From positions 1-9,996 of the forward strand of contig DENJ01000029.1 of the NCBI GenBank assembly GCA_002359635.1: a stretch of 9,996 nucleotides of DNA, given 5' to 3'. The position numbers and the translations under genes are program-made. How positions within the stretch are numbered: position 1 is the stretch's first letter; each line of letters opens with the position of its first letter. Below, one piece after another: positions 1 to 5,903 of the stretch. Under the pieces are notes generated by a model that was given only the letters and a program-made list of their open reading frames with translations, was not told where the DNA came from and searched no databases. The DNA comes from Burkholderiales bacterium UBA2647 (GTDB lineage Bacteria; Pseudomonadota; Gammaproteobacteria; Burkholderiales; Burkholderiaceae_E).

Positions 1-180
1 CGCGCAAGCGGCTCGCAAGCCTCTGCCTCTGCGATGAAGGCGGTCAGCCAGCAAATGATCCGTTTGCGCACCCGGGCGCTTCTTGATCAGGCGCAGGCCC
101 GGGGCTGGATGAAAACCGTGCCTGAAGGTAGCGCTTTGGAGCGTGCCATCATGCAGGCTGTCTTGCAACGCCTTGCTTAA
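1..180 (+). CDS. C-terminal end of an unidentified protein (partial)
   Basis: A reading frame is open from the first base and ends with TAA at 178-180, giving 59 residues that begin RASGSQAS and end VLQRLA. It is rich in Ala, Gln, Leu and Arg and looks helical and soluble, with no membrane segment, Cys/His cluster or recognisable motif. There is an in-frame ATG at 34, but no Shine-Dalgarno sequence precedes it and the frame is open upstream of it. The most likely reading is therefore the tail of a longer gene that starts outside the window. Its stop lies 2 bp from the stop of the convergent MaoC-type gene. I do not recognise the family, and the fragment is too short to infer a role. Confidence 0.6.
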   Translation, partial: RASGSQASASAMKAVSQQMIRLRTRALLDQAQARGWMKTVPEGSALERAIMQAVLQRLA

Positions 181-182
181 GC

Positions 183-677
183 TTAAATCCCATCGGGACC
201 AGGTTCGAGGGAACGGCACCGATACATCCCCATGCCCTTGAAGGAAATCACAAGCTCGCTCTGTTGATTAAACCCCTGTTGGACGAAGTGAATCAAGCCG
301 CGATCAGGTTTTGACTGCGAACGCCGCTTGCCCACAACCTCCACACGGGCATGCAAGCGATCTCCGGGCTTCACCGGTTTGTGCCAGCGCAGCTCATCGA
401 CCCCGGGCGATCCCATCGATGCCAGCGGCGAAATGTAGTGATCGACCAGCAAGCGCATCAGAACCCCGGCGCTCATCCAACCACTTGCCACCAGACCGCC
501 AAAGGATGATTGTTTGGCAGCTTCCGGATCGATATGAAAAAGCTGAGGGTCATAGCGTTTGGCAAAGGTAATAATCTCCTCCGAGGTGATTTCATAATCA
601 CCAAACTTGGCGACTTCGCCCACGCGATAGTCTTCAAAATAACGCGTCATTGGGCTGGGCGCCGGTTCATGGGACAT
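183..677 (-). CDS. MaoC-family hot-dog dehydratase / enoyl-CoA hydratase-like protein
   Basis: This is a single-domain MaoC-like protein of 164 residues with the chosen start. The hydratase-2 signature is visible as FAKRYDPQLFHIDPEAA followed by FGGLVASG. The Asp and His of the D-P-x-x-F-H core (about residues 43 and 48) are the expected catalytic pair for adding water across a trans-2-enoyl-CoA double bond. The later GDRLHARVEV stretch is the usual second half of the hot-dog fold. I chose the ATG at 675-677 because GGAG lies 10 nt upstream. The longer start at 693-695 and the shorter one at 648-650 (MTRYFEDY) lack a good ribosome binding site, although MTRYFEDY is where family conservation normally begins. 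The gene is divergent from apt and convergent with the partial gene at the left edge. The true substrate cannot be told from sequence; fatty-acid, polyhydroxyalkanoate or branched acyl-CoA metabolism are all possible. Confidence 0.88.
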   Translation of the reverse strand: MSHEPAPSPMTRYFEDYRVGEVAKFGDYEITSEEIITFAKRYDPQLFHIDPEAAKQSSFGGLVASGWMSAGVLMRLLVDHYISPLASMGSPGVDELRWHKPVKPGDRLHARVEVVGKRRSQSKPDRGLIHFVQQGFNQQSELVISFKGMGMYRCRSLEPGPDGI

Positions 678-699
678 TGGCACTAAACTCCGCATGGCT

Positions 700-713
700 A
701 TCGAAGGCTCGAT
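700..713. repeat. Small perfect inverted repeat upstream of the MaoC-type gene
   Basis: ATCGA-AGGC-TCGAT forms 5-bp perfect arms around a 4-base centre, 23 bp upstream of the chosen MaoC-type start. It could be a weak operator half-site pair or a short hairpin in the 5' leader. It is short enough to be chance. Confidence 0.25.
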
Positions 714-728
714 CGGGTGACGTAAAGC

Positions 729-755
729 TTGTTGCGACTTCGATCAAGTTAATAT
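729..755 (+). promoter_or_regulatory. Putative sigma-70 promoter of apt-hslR
   Basis: A good -10 hexamer TAATAT lies at 750-755. The best -35-like hexamer is TTGTTG at 729-734, with a short 15-bp spacer. Transcription would start near 762 and leave a leader of about 30 nt before the GTG of apt. The region 678-792 is the only space between two divergent genes, so a promoter must lie here. I see no convincing opposite-strand promoter for the MaoC-type gene. Confidence 0.45.
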
Positions 756-792
756 GACGTTCATGGATTCAAAAACTTAACGAGAAGCAACC

Positions 793-1365
793 GTGGCAAT
801 CGCACCCCGCAATGAATTTGAAGCCAAAGCTTGGCTTGATGGTATACGGACGATTGAAAACTGGCCAAAGCCAGGGGTTATGTTCAAAGACATCACGCCG
901 CTCTTCCAAAACCCGTCCCATTTCAAAAGCATGATTGATGCGCTCAAGCAGCGCTACGAGCCCATGAAACCTGATGTCATTGCAGGCATCGATGCGCGCG
1001 GCTTTATGCTGGGAGCAGCGCTTGCACAGGCCATGGGGCTCGGGTTCGTGCCGATCCGTAAAGCCGGCAAATTGCCCTTTAAGACCATCAAAGAAGACTA
1101 CGCACTCGAGTATGGCCAGGCCAGTATTGAAATTCATATCGACGCATTGAGAGCAGGTGATAAGGTTTTGCTGGTCGACGATTTAATGGCAACCGGAGGC
1201 ACGATGCTGGCTGCAGTACGCTTAATCAAACGCTTAGAGGCTGAGGTTCTTGAAGCATGCGCGATCATCGATTTGCGCGACCTCGGTGGCTCGGCGCTCC
1301 TACGCGACCAAGCGGTGAGCGTGTTTAGTCTTCTGGCGATTGATTCGGGCGATGACACGCATTGA
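793..1365 (+). CDS. apt: Adenine phosphoribosyltransferase
   Basis: APRT salvages adenine in the cytoplasm by condensing it with PRPP to give AMP and pyrophosphate. The 190-residue protein has the type I PRTase fold markers. These are the adenine-side motif NWPKPGVMFKDITPL (residues 23-37), the GIDARGFMLG segment (65-74), the flexible-loop region around RKAGKLPF (89-96), and the PRPP-binding motif VLLVDDLMATGGTM (125-138) with its two Asp residues. The start is GTG at 793. GAGAAG lies 5 nt upstream, and an in-frame TAA at 778-780 rules out any earlier start. Length is slightly above the usual 170-185 residues because of a short N-terminal extension. The 3' end overlaps hslR by 14 nt, so the two are probably co-transcribed and translationally coupled. 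Confidence 0.97.
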   Translation: MAIAPRNEFEAKAWLDGIRTIENWPKPGVMFKDITPLFQNPSHFKSMIDALKQRYEPMKPDVIAGIDARGFMLGAALAQAMGLGFVPIRKAGKLPFKTIKEDYALEYGQASIEIHIDALRAGDKVLLVDDLMATGGTMLAAVRLIKRLEAEVLEACAIIDLRDLGGSALLRDQAVSVFSLLAIDSGDDTH

Positions 1366-1732
1366 TAAGTGGCTGTGGGCGGCCCGCTTTTATAAGACCC
1401 GCTCGCTTGCCCAGGAAGCGATTGAAAAGGGCCGGGTTAAAGTCGATCGCGAGCATGTAAAGCCTGCGCGAACGCTAAAACCCGGAGACAGCGTGCAGCT
1501 CAGTCAAGGCGATAGCTTGCGTGAGATAAAAGTCATCGCGCTATCCGAACAACGGGGGCCAGCTCCGGAAGCGCAAAAGCTTTACCGCGAAACCGAGGCC
1601 TCGATGGAAGCGCTTGCGCTTGCGAAAGAACGCCGCAAGCTTTTCCCCGAGCCCGCGCATGCGATCGAACAAGGGCGACCCACGAAGCAGCAACGCCGAG
1701 CGCTTGACCGGTTGCACGGCTCAAGCGACTAA
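1352..1732 (+). CDS. hslR: Ribosome-associated heat shock protein Hsp15 (S4 RNA-binding domain)
   Basis: Hsp15 binds free 50S subunits that still carry a nascent peptidyl-tRNA and helps recycle stalled ribosomes. This 126-residue protein begins with an S4 domain (residues 3 to about 65), seen as RIDKWLWAARFYKTRSLAQ with the following GRVKVD and KPGDSVQL segments. The stretch ALSEQRGPAPEAQKLYRET and a highly basic C-terminus (GRPTKQQRRALDRL) match the layout of E. coli Hsp15. I chose ATG at 1352 because conserved sequence starts two residues later. A TTG at 1340 would add four residues. No strong Shine-Dalgarno precedes either start, which fits coupling to the overlapping upstream apt. Pairing of apt with hslR is contextual; the functions are not obviously linked. 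Confidence 0.93.
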   Translation: MTRIDKWLWAARFYKTRSLAQEAIEKGRVKVDREHVKPARTLKPGDSVQLSQGDSLREIKVIALSEQRGPAPEAQKLYRETEASMEALALAKERRKLFPEPAHAIEQGRPTKQQRRALDRLHGSSD

Positions 1733-1802
1733 ATCCTCGCAGAAGCTTTCACAAAAATTTAGTCACTACGCTCAAGCTAGCAAGCAGGGGGTTTAGGCTT
1801 GC
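1727..1802. terminator. Convergent intergenic region with two inverted repeats, possible bidirectional terminator
   Basis: Two transcription units end face to face here. GACTAAAT (1727-1734, containing the hslR stop) is repeated inverted as ATTTAGTC (1757-1764) around a 22-nt loop. A second perfect repeat, GCAAGC (1780-1785) and GCTTGC (1797-1802), flanks the stop codon of the minus-strand small gene with an 11-nt loop. Neither has the classic GC-rich stem followed directly by a T run. A run of five Ts on the minus strand lies inside the first loop. Termination is inferred from position more than from structure. Confidence 0.35.
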
Positions 1803-2083
1803 GTTGCCATCTCACGTAAATGGCCATGGGCGAGAAAAAGCGTCAGCGCCGAACTGGCTGCAAAAAGGATCCAAAATCCTATAAATCCAAAGGTGTATGC
1901 TGCCATTGAGTCATCGGCAAGGTATTCGTGGACCAAACTCACATCCCGGGGATCAACCAGCGAAAACAAGATGCCATTGGCCACAATCGCTATTAAAAAC
2001 GACGGCCATAAAATTTGCATCACACAGCGACAACCCAAACCCGGTGCCTCGCGAATCACAACTTGTTCCTCTGCATCCTGCAT
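1793..2083 (-). CDS. Small two-helix membrane protein at the end of the cbb3 oxidase cluster, function unknown
   Basis: This 96-residue protein has a short charged N-terminus, a C-x-C pair (C18 and C20), and two membrane helices (about residues 22-43 and 61-84). The helices are joined by a loop containing FSLVDPRDVSLVHEYL, and the second includes YTFGFIGFWILFAASSALTLFL. The start at 2081-2083 is supported by AGGAGAGAG just upstream. A TTG at 2102-2104 with its own AGGAG would add seven residues. From memory, proteins of similar size with a WP-x-FL and SSALTLFL pattern follow fixH in other betaproteobacterial cbb3 loci, but I know of no assigned function. Position 60 nt after ccoH and the CxC pair near the membrane suggest an accessory role in oxidase assembly or copper handling. 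That is inference only. Confidence 0.8.
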   Translation of the reverse strand: MQDAEEQVVIREAPGLGCRCVMQILWPSFLIAIVANGILFSLVDPRDVSLVHEYLADDSMAAYTFGFIGFWILFAASSALTLFLAHGHLREMATQA

Positions 2084-2090
2084 CGCCTCT

Positions 2091-2126
2091 CTCCTAATCG
2101 CCAAGCCATCTCCTGGCTCTTCTCCT
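2091..2126 (-). promoter_or_regulatory. Leader with three AGGAG motifs and a GGA-in-loop hairpin
   Basis: Between ccoH and the last small gene, the minus strand carries AGGAG three times, at 2126-2122, 2114-2110 and 2095-2091. The last is the likely ribosome binding site for the ATG at 2083. The middle one sits in the loop of a perfect hairpin, AGCCA-GGAGA-TGGCT (2118-2104). A GGA in the loop of a short stem next to a second GGA in the Shine-Dalgarno is the arrangement bound by CsrA/RsmA-type regulators. This is a structural resemblance, not proof. Confidence 0.35.
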
Positions 2127-2143
2127 GAGGCCGACGCCGCTTT

Positions 2144-2659
2144 TTAGGGGCGTATCACCACCTCATCGCTTGAAGCCGACCAGACGGCTTTCATACGCCA
2201 GGCACCGCCTGCGTCTTCAACCATCAGCTGCCAATGGCCTTCTTTGGGCCATGTGAAATCAGCGATACGGTAAACCCCAAGTCCTTGGGGCATCGCAATG
2301 CCCATACGATCTCGTCCAGATAAGGTGGGATGGATCCATTGCACCCGGATTGGGTTTGTGCTCTGAGCGGCTTGTCCCATCGACCGAAGTTGCAGGCGAA
2401 GATCGCTGCCGACTTGCTGCATACTCAGTTCAAGTCCTAAAGCCTTAGCCTGGGCTTCTTTGGCAAGCGAATGGTTAATGGCCTTGCCCTCGCGCCAATA
2501 CTCACCAACAACCAGCGCATGGTTTGAACTGATCGCCAAATACGCAGTAATCACACCGCCTACAACCGCTAGCCCCGGCATCAGCATCAACAACCATGGC
2601 CAGCCTTGTCGATACCAAGGCTTGGGATCGGGGCCGATCGTGATGACTTTTGCTGTCAT
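2144..2659 (-). CDS. ccoH: Cytochrome cbb3 oxidase assembly protein CcoH (FixH)
   Basis: CcoH/FixH is a single-span membrane protein needed for assembly or stability of the cbb3 oxidase. The 171 residues show a short cytoplasmic N-terminus with PWYRQGWPWLL, one membrane helix (about 20-42), and the characteristic segment after it (GEYWREGKAIN, residues 52-62). A periplasmic beta-rich domain follows, ending in the WPKEGHWQLMVEDAGGAWRMK pattern (about 137-157). The family motif is commonly written with DDYYKEGKAIN, so this copy is a mild variant. The ATG overlaps the ccoG stop by 4 nt (ATGA), and AAGGCG lies 7 nt upstream, which points to translational coupling. The usual family length is about 150-170 residues. 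Confidence 0.9.
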   Translation of the reverse strand: MTAKVITIGPDPKPWYRQGWPWLLMLMPGLAVVGGVITAYLAISSNHALVVGEYWREGKAINHSLAKEAQAKALGLELSMQQVGSDLRLQLRSMGQAAQSTNPIRVQWIHPTLSGRDRMGIAMPQGLGVYRIADFTWPKEGHWQLMVEDAGGAWRMKAVWSASSDEVVIRP

Positions 2660-4065
2660 GGTGTTCGCCTTGGCCCATAGAAAGTTGTGTTTTCCATCAC
2701 CGTTGCCGAACCGTCCATCGCTTCAATTTCCAAGACGATCTTTGTTGACCCTGCAGGAACGGTCTCACCCGGCGCTTGAATGGCAATCGCGATGAGACGT
2801 GTACTTGCGGCATCAACCCGGATCTCCGACGGGCTTACCTGCAAACCAGGTAAGCCACTCGCTTTCAAGTGGTAGCTTACGCCTTGCTCTGCTGCGTTAA
2901 TCATTTGAAGACGATAATTATTTTCAATCACACCGCCGCCAAGCTCTCGAGCAAGCGAGCCGCGATCGCGCAAGATGTCGGCTTTAAAGGGCGTACGCAA
3001 ATGCAATGCAGTAAAGAGCGCGCTCACAATCACTAAAAGCATACTTGCATAAATCAAGATTCGAGGCCTAAACATCCTTGAAAAAATATCTTTTTCAGCG
3101 ACTTTTCCGGCAATAGCGTTCTCAGTCGAATAACGAATCAAACCCCTTGGTAGACTGAGCTTATCCATAACCTCATTGCAGCCATCAATGCAAGCCGCAC
3201 AACCAATGCATTCGTATTGCATACCTTTTCGGATATCAATGCCTGTTGGGCAAACATGAACACAAACCCCACAATCAATGCAATCCCCGCGTTTACTTGC
3301 AGCCTGGCTCGCGATTGCCTGCTCTGGCTTTTTCCTTGCACCGCGCGGCTCACCCCTTACCGGGTCATAAGTGACCACTAAGGTGTCCTTATCAAACATT
3401 ACGCTCTGAAAGCGGGCGTAAGGGCACATGTACTTGCAAACCTGCTCACGCATAAAGCCTGCATTGCCCCAAGTCGCAAAGGCATAAAAGAAAACCCAAA
3501 ATGCCGACCAACCAGCGATCTCAAAGCTCAAGAGCTCGTGCAAGAGCGCTCTGATCGGAACAAAGTAGCCCACGAAGGTAATCCCAGTCCAAAGGGCTAG
3601 TGCAAGCCACAAGAGATGTTTACTCGCCTTGATCCTTAGTTTTTTCAAGGACCAAGGCGATTGATCAAGTCGTATTCTTGCCGATCGGTCGCCTTCGATT
3701 TTTTGTTCTATCCACAAAAACATCTCGGTATAAACCGTTTGCGGACATGCGTAACCGCACCATAGTCTTCCCGCAATAGCGGTAAAGAAGAACAGGCTAT
3801 AGGCCGATATCACCAAAAGCCCGGTGAGGTAAATAAAGTCCTGTGGATAGAGAACAAGCGAAAAAATATAGAACTTACGTGAGGCAAGGTCAAAGAGAAC
3901 CGCAGGCCGATCCCCCCAGGGGAGCCAAGCAAGTCCGTAGTAAAGCAATTGCGTTAACCACACAAGCGCCCAGCGCCAGCGTGCAAACTGCCCATGGACT
4001 GTCTTGGGATAGAGCTTCTTGTGAGCCTGATAAAGGTTCACCACGACCGGCTGGGGCGATGCCAT
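2656..4065 (-). CDS. ccoG: Cytochrome c oxidase accessory protein CcoG (FixG/RdxA), Fe-S copper reductase
   Basis: CcoG is an inner-membrane iron-sulphur protein that reduces Cu(II) to Cu(I) for the CuB site of cbb3 oxidase, as shown for the Rhodobacter family member. The 469-residue protein has several membrane helices (around 33-50, 76-97, 150-170, 186-200). Two cytoplasmic Cys pairs follow the CGYACPQ (C103/C107) and CKYMCPY (C210/C214) pattern. A 2[4Fe-4S] ferredoxin domain has C262, C265, C268, C272 and C286, C289, C292, C296. The protein ends with a further helix (about 336-353) and a periplasmic Ig-like FixG C-terminal domain (about 370-469). The start ATG at 4065 lies 15 nt after the ccoP stop with only a weak AAGAAG upstream. 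The end overlaps ccoH. All expected cysteines are present, so the protein should be functional. Confidence 0.97.
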   Translation of the reverse strand: MASPQPVVVNLYQAHKKLYPKTVHGQFARWRWALVWLTQLLYYGLAWLPWGDRPAVLFDLASRKFYIFSLVLYPQDFIYLTGLLVISAYSLFFFTAIAGRLWCGYACPQTVYTEMFLWIEQKIEGDRSARIRLDQSPWSLKKLRIKASKHLLWLALALWTGITFVGYFVPIRALLHELLSFEIAGWSAFWVFFYAFATWGNAGFMREQVCKYMCPYARFQSVMFDKDTLVVTYDPVRGEPRGARKKPEQAIASQAASKRGDCIDCGVCVHVCPTGIDIRKGMQYECIGCAACIDGCNEVMDKLSLPRGLIRYSTENAIAGKVAEKDIFSRMFRPRILIYASMLLVIVSALFTALHLRTPFKADILRDRGSLARELGGGVIENNYRLQMINAAEQGVSYHLKASGLPGLQVSPSEIRVDAASTRLIAIAIQAPGETVPAGSTKIVLEIEAMDGSATVMENTTFYGPRRTP

Positions 4066-4080
4066 GACTTACAGACTTCT

Positions 4081-5034
4081 TTATTTGGCTTGTGTTTCGT
4101 TGGATAAGCCCCAGACATAGGCTGCAAGCACCTTGGCCTTGGCTCGGGCAAGTTCATGATCACCACCGAGCAGCGAGCCAAAAGAGGGCATATTGTTTTG
4201 CTTCCCCTCATTGATCGTGTGTTGTATGGTTCTTAATCCACCGCCGTAAAGCCAGACATCGTCGGTCAGATTCGGTGCGCCAATTTGCTTATTGCCTTTG
4301 CCATCGTTGCCATGGCATGCAGCGCACACCCCAAACTTAGGCTTGCCCATTTGTGCCTTTAAGCTGTCGTGCGCAGCGCCCGAAAGCGAAAGCACATAAT
4401 TGGCCAGATTTTCCACATCAGCTGCTGTACCAACCGCTGCAGCCATCGGTGGCATGACAGCCTGTCGGCCATTCAAAATCGTTGTAACGATATAGTCGGC
4501 ATCACCTACACCGAGCCAATCTTTATCGGTCAGATTGGGAAACCCTATGGAACCTTTGGCGTTTGAGCCGTGGCATTGCACACAATAGGTTAAATACATA
4601 CGCTCGCCCATGCCCTTGGCTTTGGCATCCGCAGCAACCTGCTCAATCGTCATGCTGGCATATTGCGCGAACAAGGGTTTGGTTGACTCATCATAACGCT
4701 TCATTTCGTCTTGATACTGCGCCGTTTGTGTCCAGCCAAGACGGCCTGCATGCGTACTCAAACCAGGAAAAAAATATAAATAGGTGATACCGAAAATTAT
4801 CGTTATGATAAATAGACCCACCCACCAACGCGGCAAAGGATTATTGAGCTCTTCGATCTCATCCCAGGCGTGGCCTGTTGTTCCAACACCCTTTTCGTTG
4901 CCAGGCAAACGCTGCTTGGCGGTGGCCGCAATCAAGAAGATACAAAAAGCAATGGAAGCGACGGTTGCACCTGCCACGTACCATCCCCAGCCTTGACTAA
5001 AAAAATCAGTCACCACGTGTTGTGTTGTGCCCAT
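4081..5034 (-). CDS. ccoP: cbb3-type cytochrome c oxidase subunit III, dihaem cytochrome c CcoP
   Basis: CcoP passes electrons from soluble or membrane cytochrome c towards CcoO and CcoN. The 317-residue protein has two N-terminal membrane helices (about 18-38 and 70-90), with an intervening cytoplasmic stretch containing HAWDEIEELNNPLPRWW, a hallmark of the family. Two periplasmic cytochrome c domains follow. The first haem site is CVQCH (C151, C154, H155) with a likely axial Met in AVMPPM (M194). The second is CAACH (C237, C240, H241) with a likely axial Met in NNMPSFG (M282). The two-haem count matches standard CcoP; there is no third domain. GAGGAAATAAG directly before the ATG supplies the ribosome binding site inside the last codons of ccoQ, whose stop is 1 nt away. 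Confidence 0.98.
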   Translation of the reverse strand: MGTTQHVVTDFFSQGWGWYVAGATVASIAFCIFLIAATAKQRLPGNEKGVGTTGHAWDEIEELNNPLPRWWVGLFIITIIFGITYLYFFPGLSTHAGRLGWTQTAQYQDEMKRYDESTKPLFAQYASMTIEQVAADAKAKGMGERMYLTYCVQCHGSNAKGSIGFPNLTDKDWLGVGDADYIVTTILNGRQAVMPPMAAAVGTAADVENLANYVLSLSGAAHDSLKAQMGKPKFGVCAACHGNDGKGNKQIGAPNLTDDVWLYGGGLRTIQHTINEGKQNNMPSFGSLLGGDHELARAKAKVLAAYVWGLSNETQAK

Positions 5035-5035
5035 C

Positions 5036-5263
5036 TTATTTCCTCGCTAACCTCTGTTGCGCCGCAGCGCTCCCTCGAACCCCTGCCGCCTCATGCATAC
5101 CTGCCTCTTCGCTTAAAAGCTGCTCATCATCAAGAAAAGGGATGGCAGCGTCTGCGTCAAAACGGTGACGTAAGGCGGGCGCATAAGCCCATAAGACCAC
5201 ACCGACAAAGGCAGCAAATGAGCTCAGGGTGACGAGCACGCGCATATCGTTTAACCAGTCCAT
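5036..5263 (-). CDS. ccoQ: cbb3-type oxidase small subunit CcoQ (FixQ)
   Basis: CcoQ is the small non-haem subunit that stabilises the oxidase complex. The 75 residues contain one membrane helix (about 8-28, VLVTLSSFAAFVGVVLWAY). A basic stop-transfer HR stretch and the acidic FDADAAIPFLDDEQ segment follow. A further Ala-rich tail ends in RLARK. Position between ccoO and ccoP with 11-nt and 1-nt gaps supports the call as much as sequence does. AGGGGG, 8 nt upstream of the ATG, overlaps the ccoO stop. The tail of about 25 residues after the acidic segment makes it longer than many CcoQ proteins, which are often 50-65 residues. Confidence 0.9.
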   Translation of the reverse strand: MDWLNDMRVLVTLSSFAAFVGVVLWAYAPALRHRFDADAAIPFLDDEQLLSEEAGMHEAAGVRGSAAAQQRLARK

Positions 5264-5274
5264 CGCTGTGCCCC

Positions 5275-5883
5275 CTAACGCTTAATCGCCGTGCCTAAGC
5301 CTTGCAAATAAGCAATCAAGGCATCCATCTCGGTTTTGTCTTTGACCAGTTCAGGCGCTTTGGCGATCTCTTCATCGCTATAAGGCGTGCCGAGTTTGCG
5401 CAAGGCACGCATATGGCTTTGCATGGTTTCACCGCTCACCACAGCCTTGGCGAGCCAAGGGTAGCCCGGCATGTTGGACTCGGGTACCAAGTCGCGCGGA
5501 TTCATCAAATGGATCCGATGCCACTCGTCGTTATACCGACCACCGACGCGGGCTAAGTCTGGCCCGGTGCGTTTGCTGCCCCACTGAAAGGGTCGGTCGT
5601 AAACGAACTCGCCCGCTACCGAATAGTGTCCATAGCGCTCAGTCTCGGCACGGAAGGGGCGAATCATTTGCGAGTGGCAACCATAACAGCCTTCGCGCAC
5701 ATAAACATCACGGCCGGCAAGCTGTAAAGCGTCATAGGGCTTGAGCCCGGCCACAGGCTCGGTGGTTGAACGCTGGAAAAACAAGGGAACAATTTCAACA
5801 AGACCACCAACGCTGATGGTGAGGATCACCAACACAATCAATAAGGTTACATTTTTTTCAATCAGACCATGATCGAGCTTCAT
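5275..5883 (-). CDS. ccoO: cbb3-type cytochrome c oxidase subunit II, monohaem cytochrome c CcoO
   Basis: CcoO is the membrane-anchored monohaem cytochrome c that hands electrons to the haem b of CcoN. The 202-residue protein has an uncleaved N-terminal anchor (about 11-31), a single haem c site GCYGCHSQMIRPF (C66, C69, H70), and a likely axial Met in SNMPGYPWL (M138). Family-typical RTGPDLARVGGRY and WHRIHLMNPRD segments lie between them. Length is in the usual range of about 200-240 residues. A strong ribosome binding site, AGAGGA, lies 7 nt before the ATG in the 20-nt gap after ccoN. The gene belongs to the same tight transcription unit as ccoN, ccoQ and ccoP. Confidence 0.98.
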   Translation of the reverse strand: MKLDHGLIEKNVTLLIVLVILTISVGGLVEIVPLFFQRSTTEPVAGLKPYDALQLAGRDVYVREGCYGCHSQMIRPFRAETERYGHYSVAGEFVYDRPFQWGSKRTGPDLARVGGRYNDEWHRIHLMNPRDLVPESNMPGYPWLAKAVVSGETMQSHMRALRKLGTPYSDEEIAKAPELVKDKTEMDALIAYLQGLGTAIKR

Positions 5884-5903
5884 GATGTTTTCCTCTTGGT
5901 CGA

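Noticed and set aside
732..747. FNR-like sequence TTGCGACTTCGATCAA near the apt promoter
   Set aside because: The TTG and CAA halves are 10 bp apart instead of 8 and only one half matches TTGAT/ATCAA. Apt is also not an expected FNR target.
754..780. Mini reading frame ATG ACG TTC ATG GAT TCA AAA ACT TAA upstream of apt
   Set aside because: Eight codons at most, no ribosome binding site, and it begins at or before the predicted transcription start. Useful only because its TAA fixes the apt start.
769..1137. 122-codon minus-strand reading frame across apt
   Set aside because: It is entirely opposite the conserved apt coding region. Apt on the plus strand is unambiguous.
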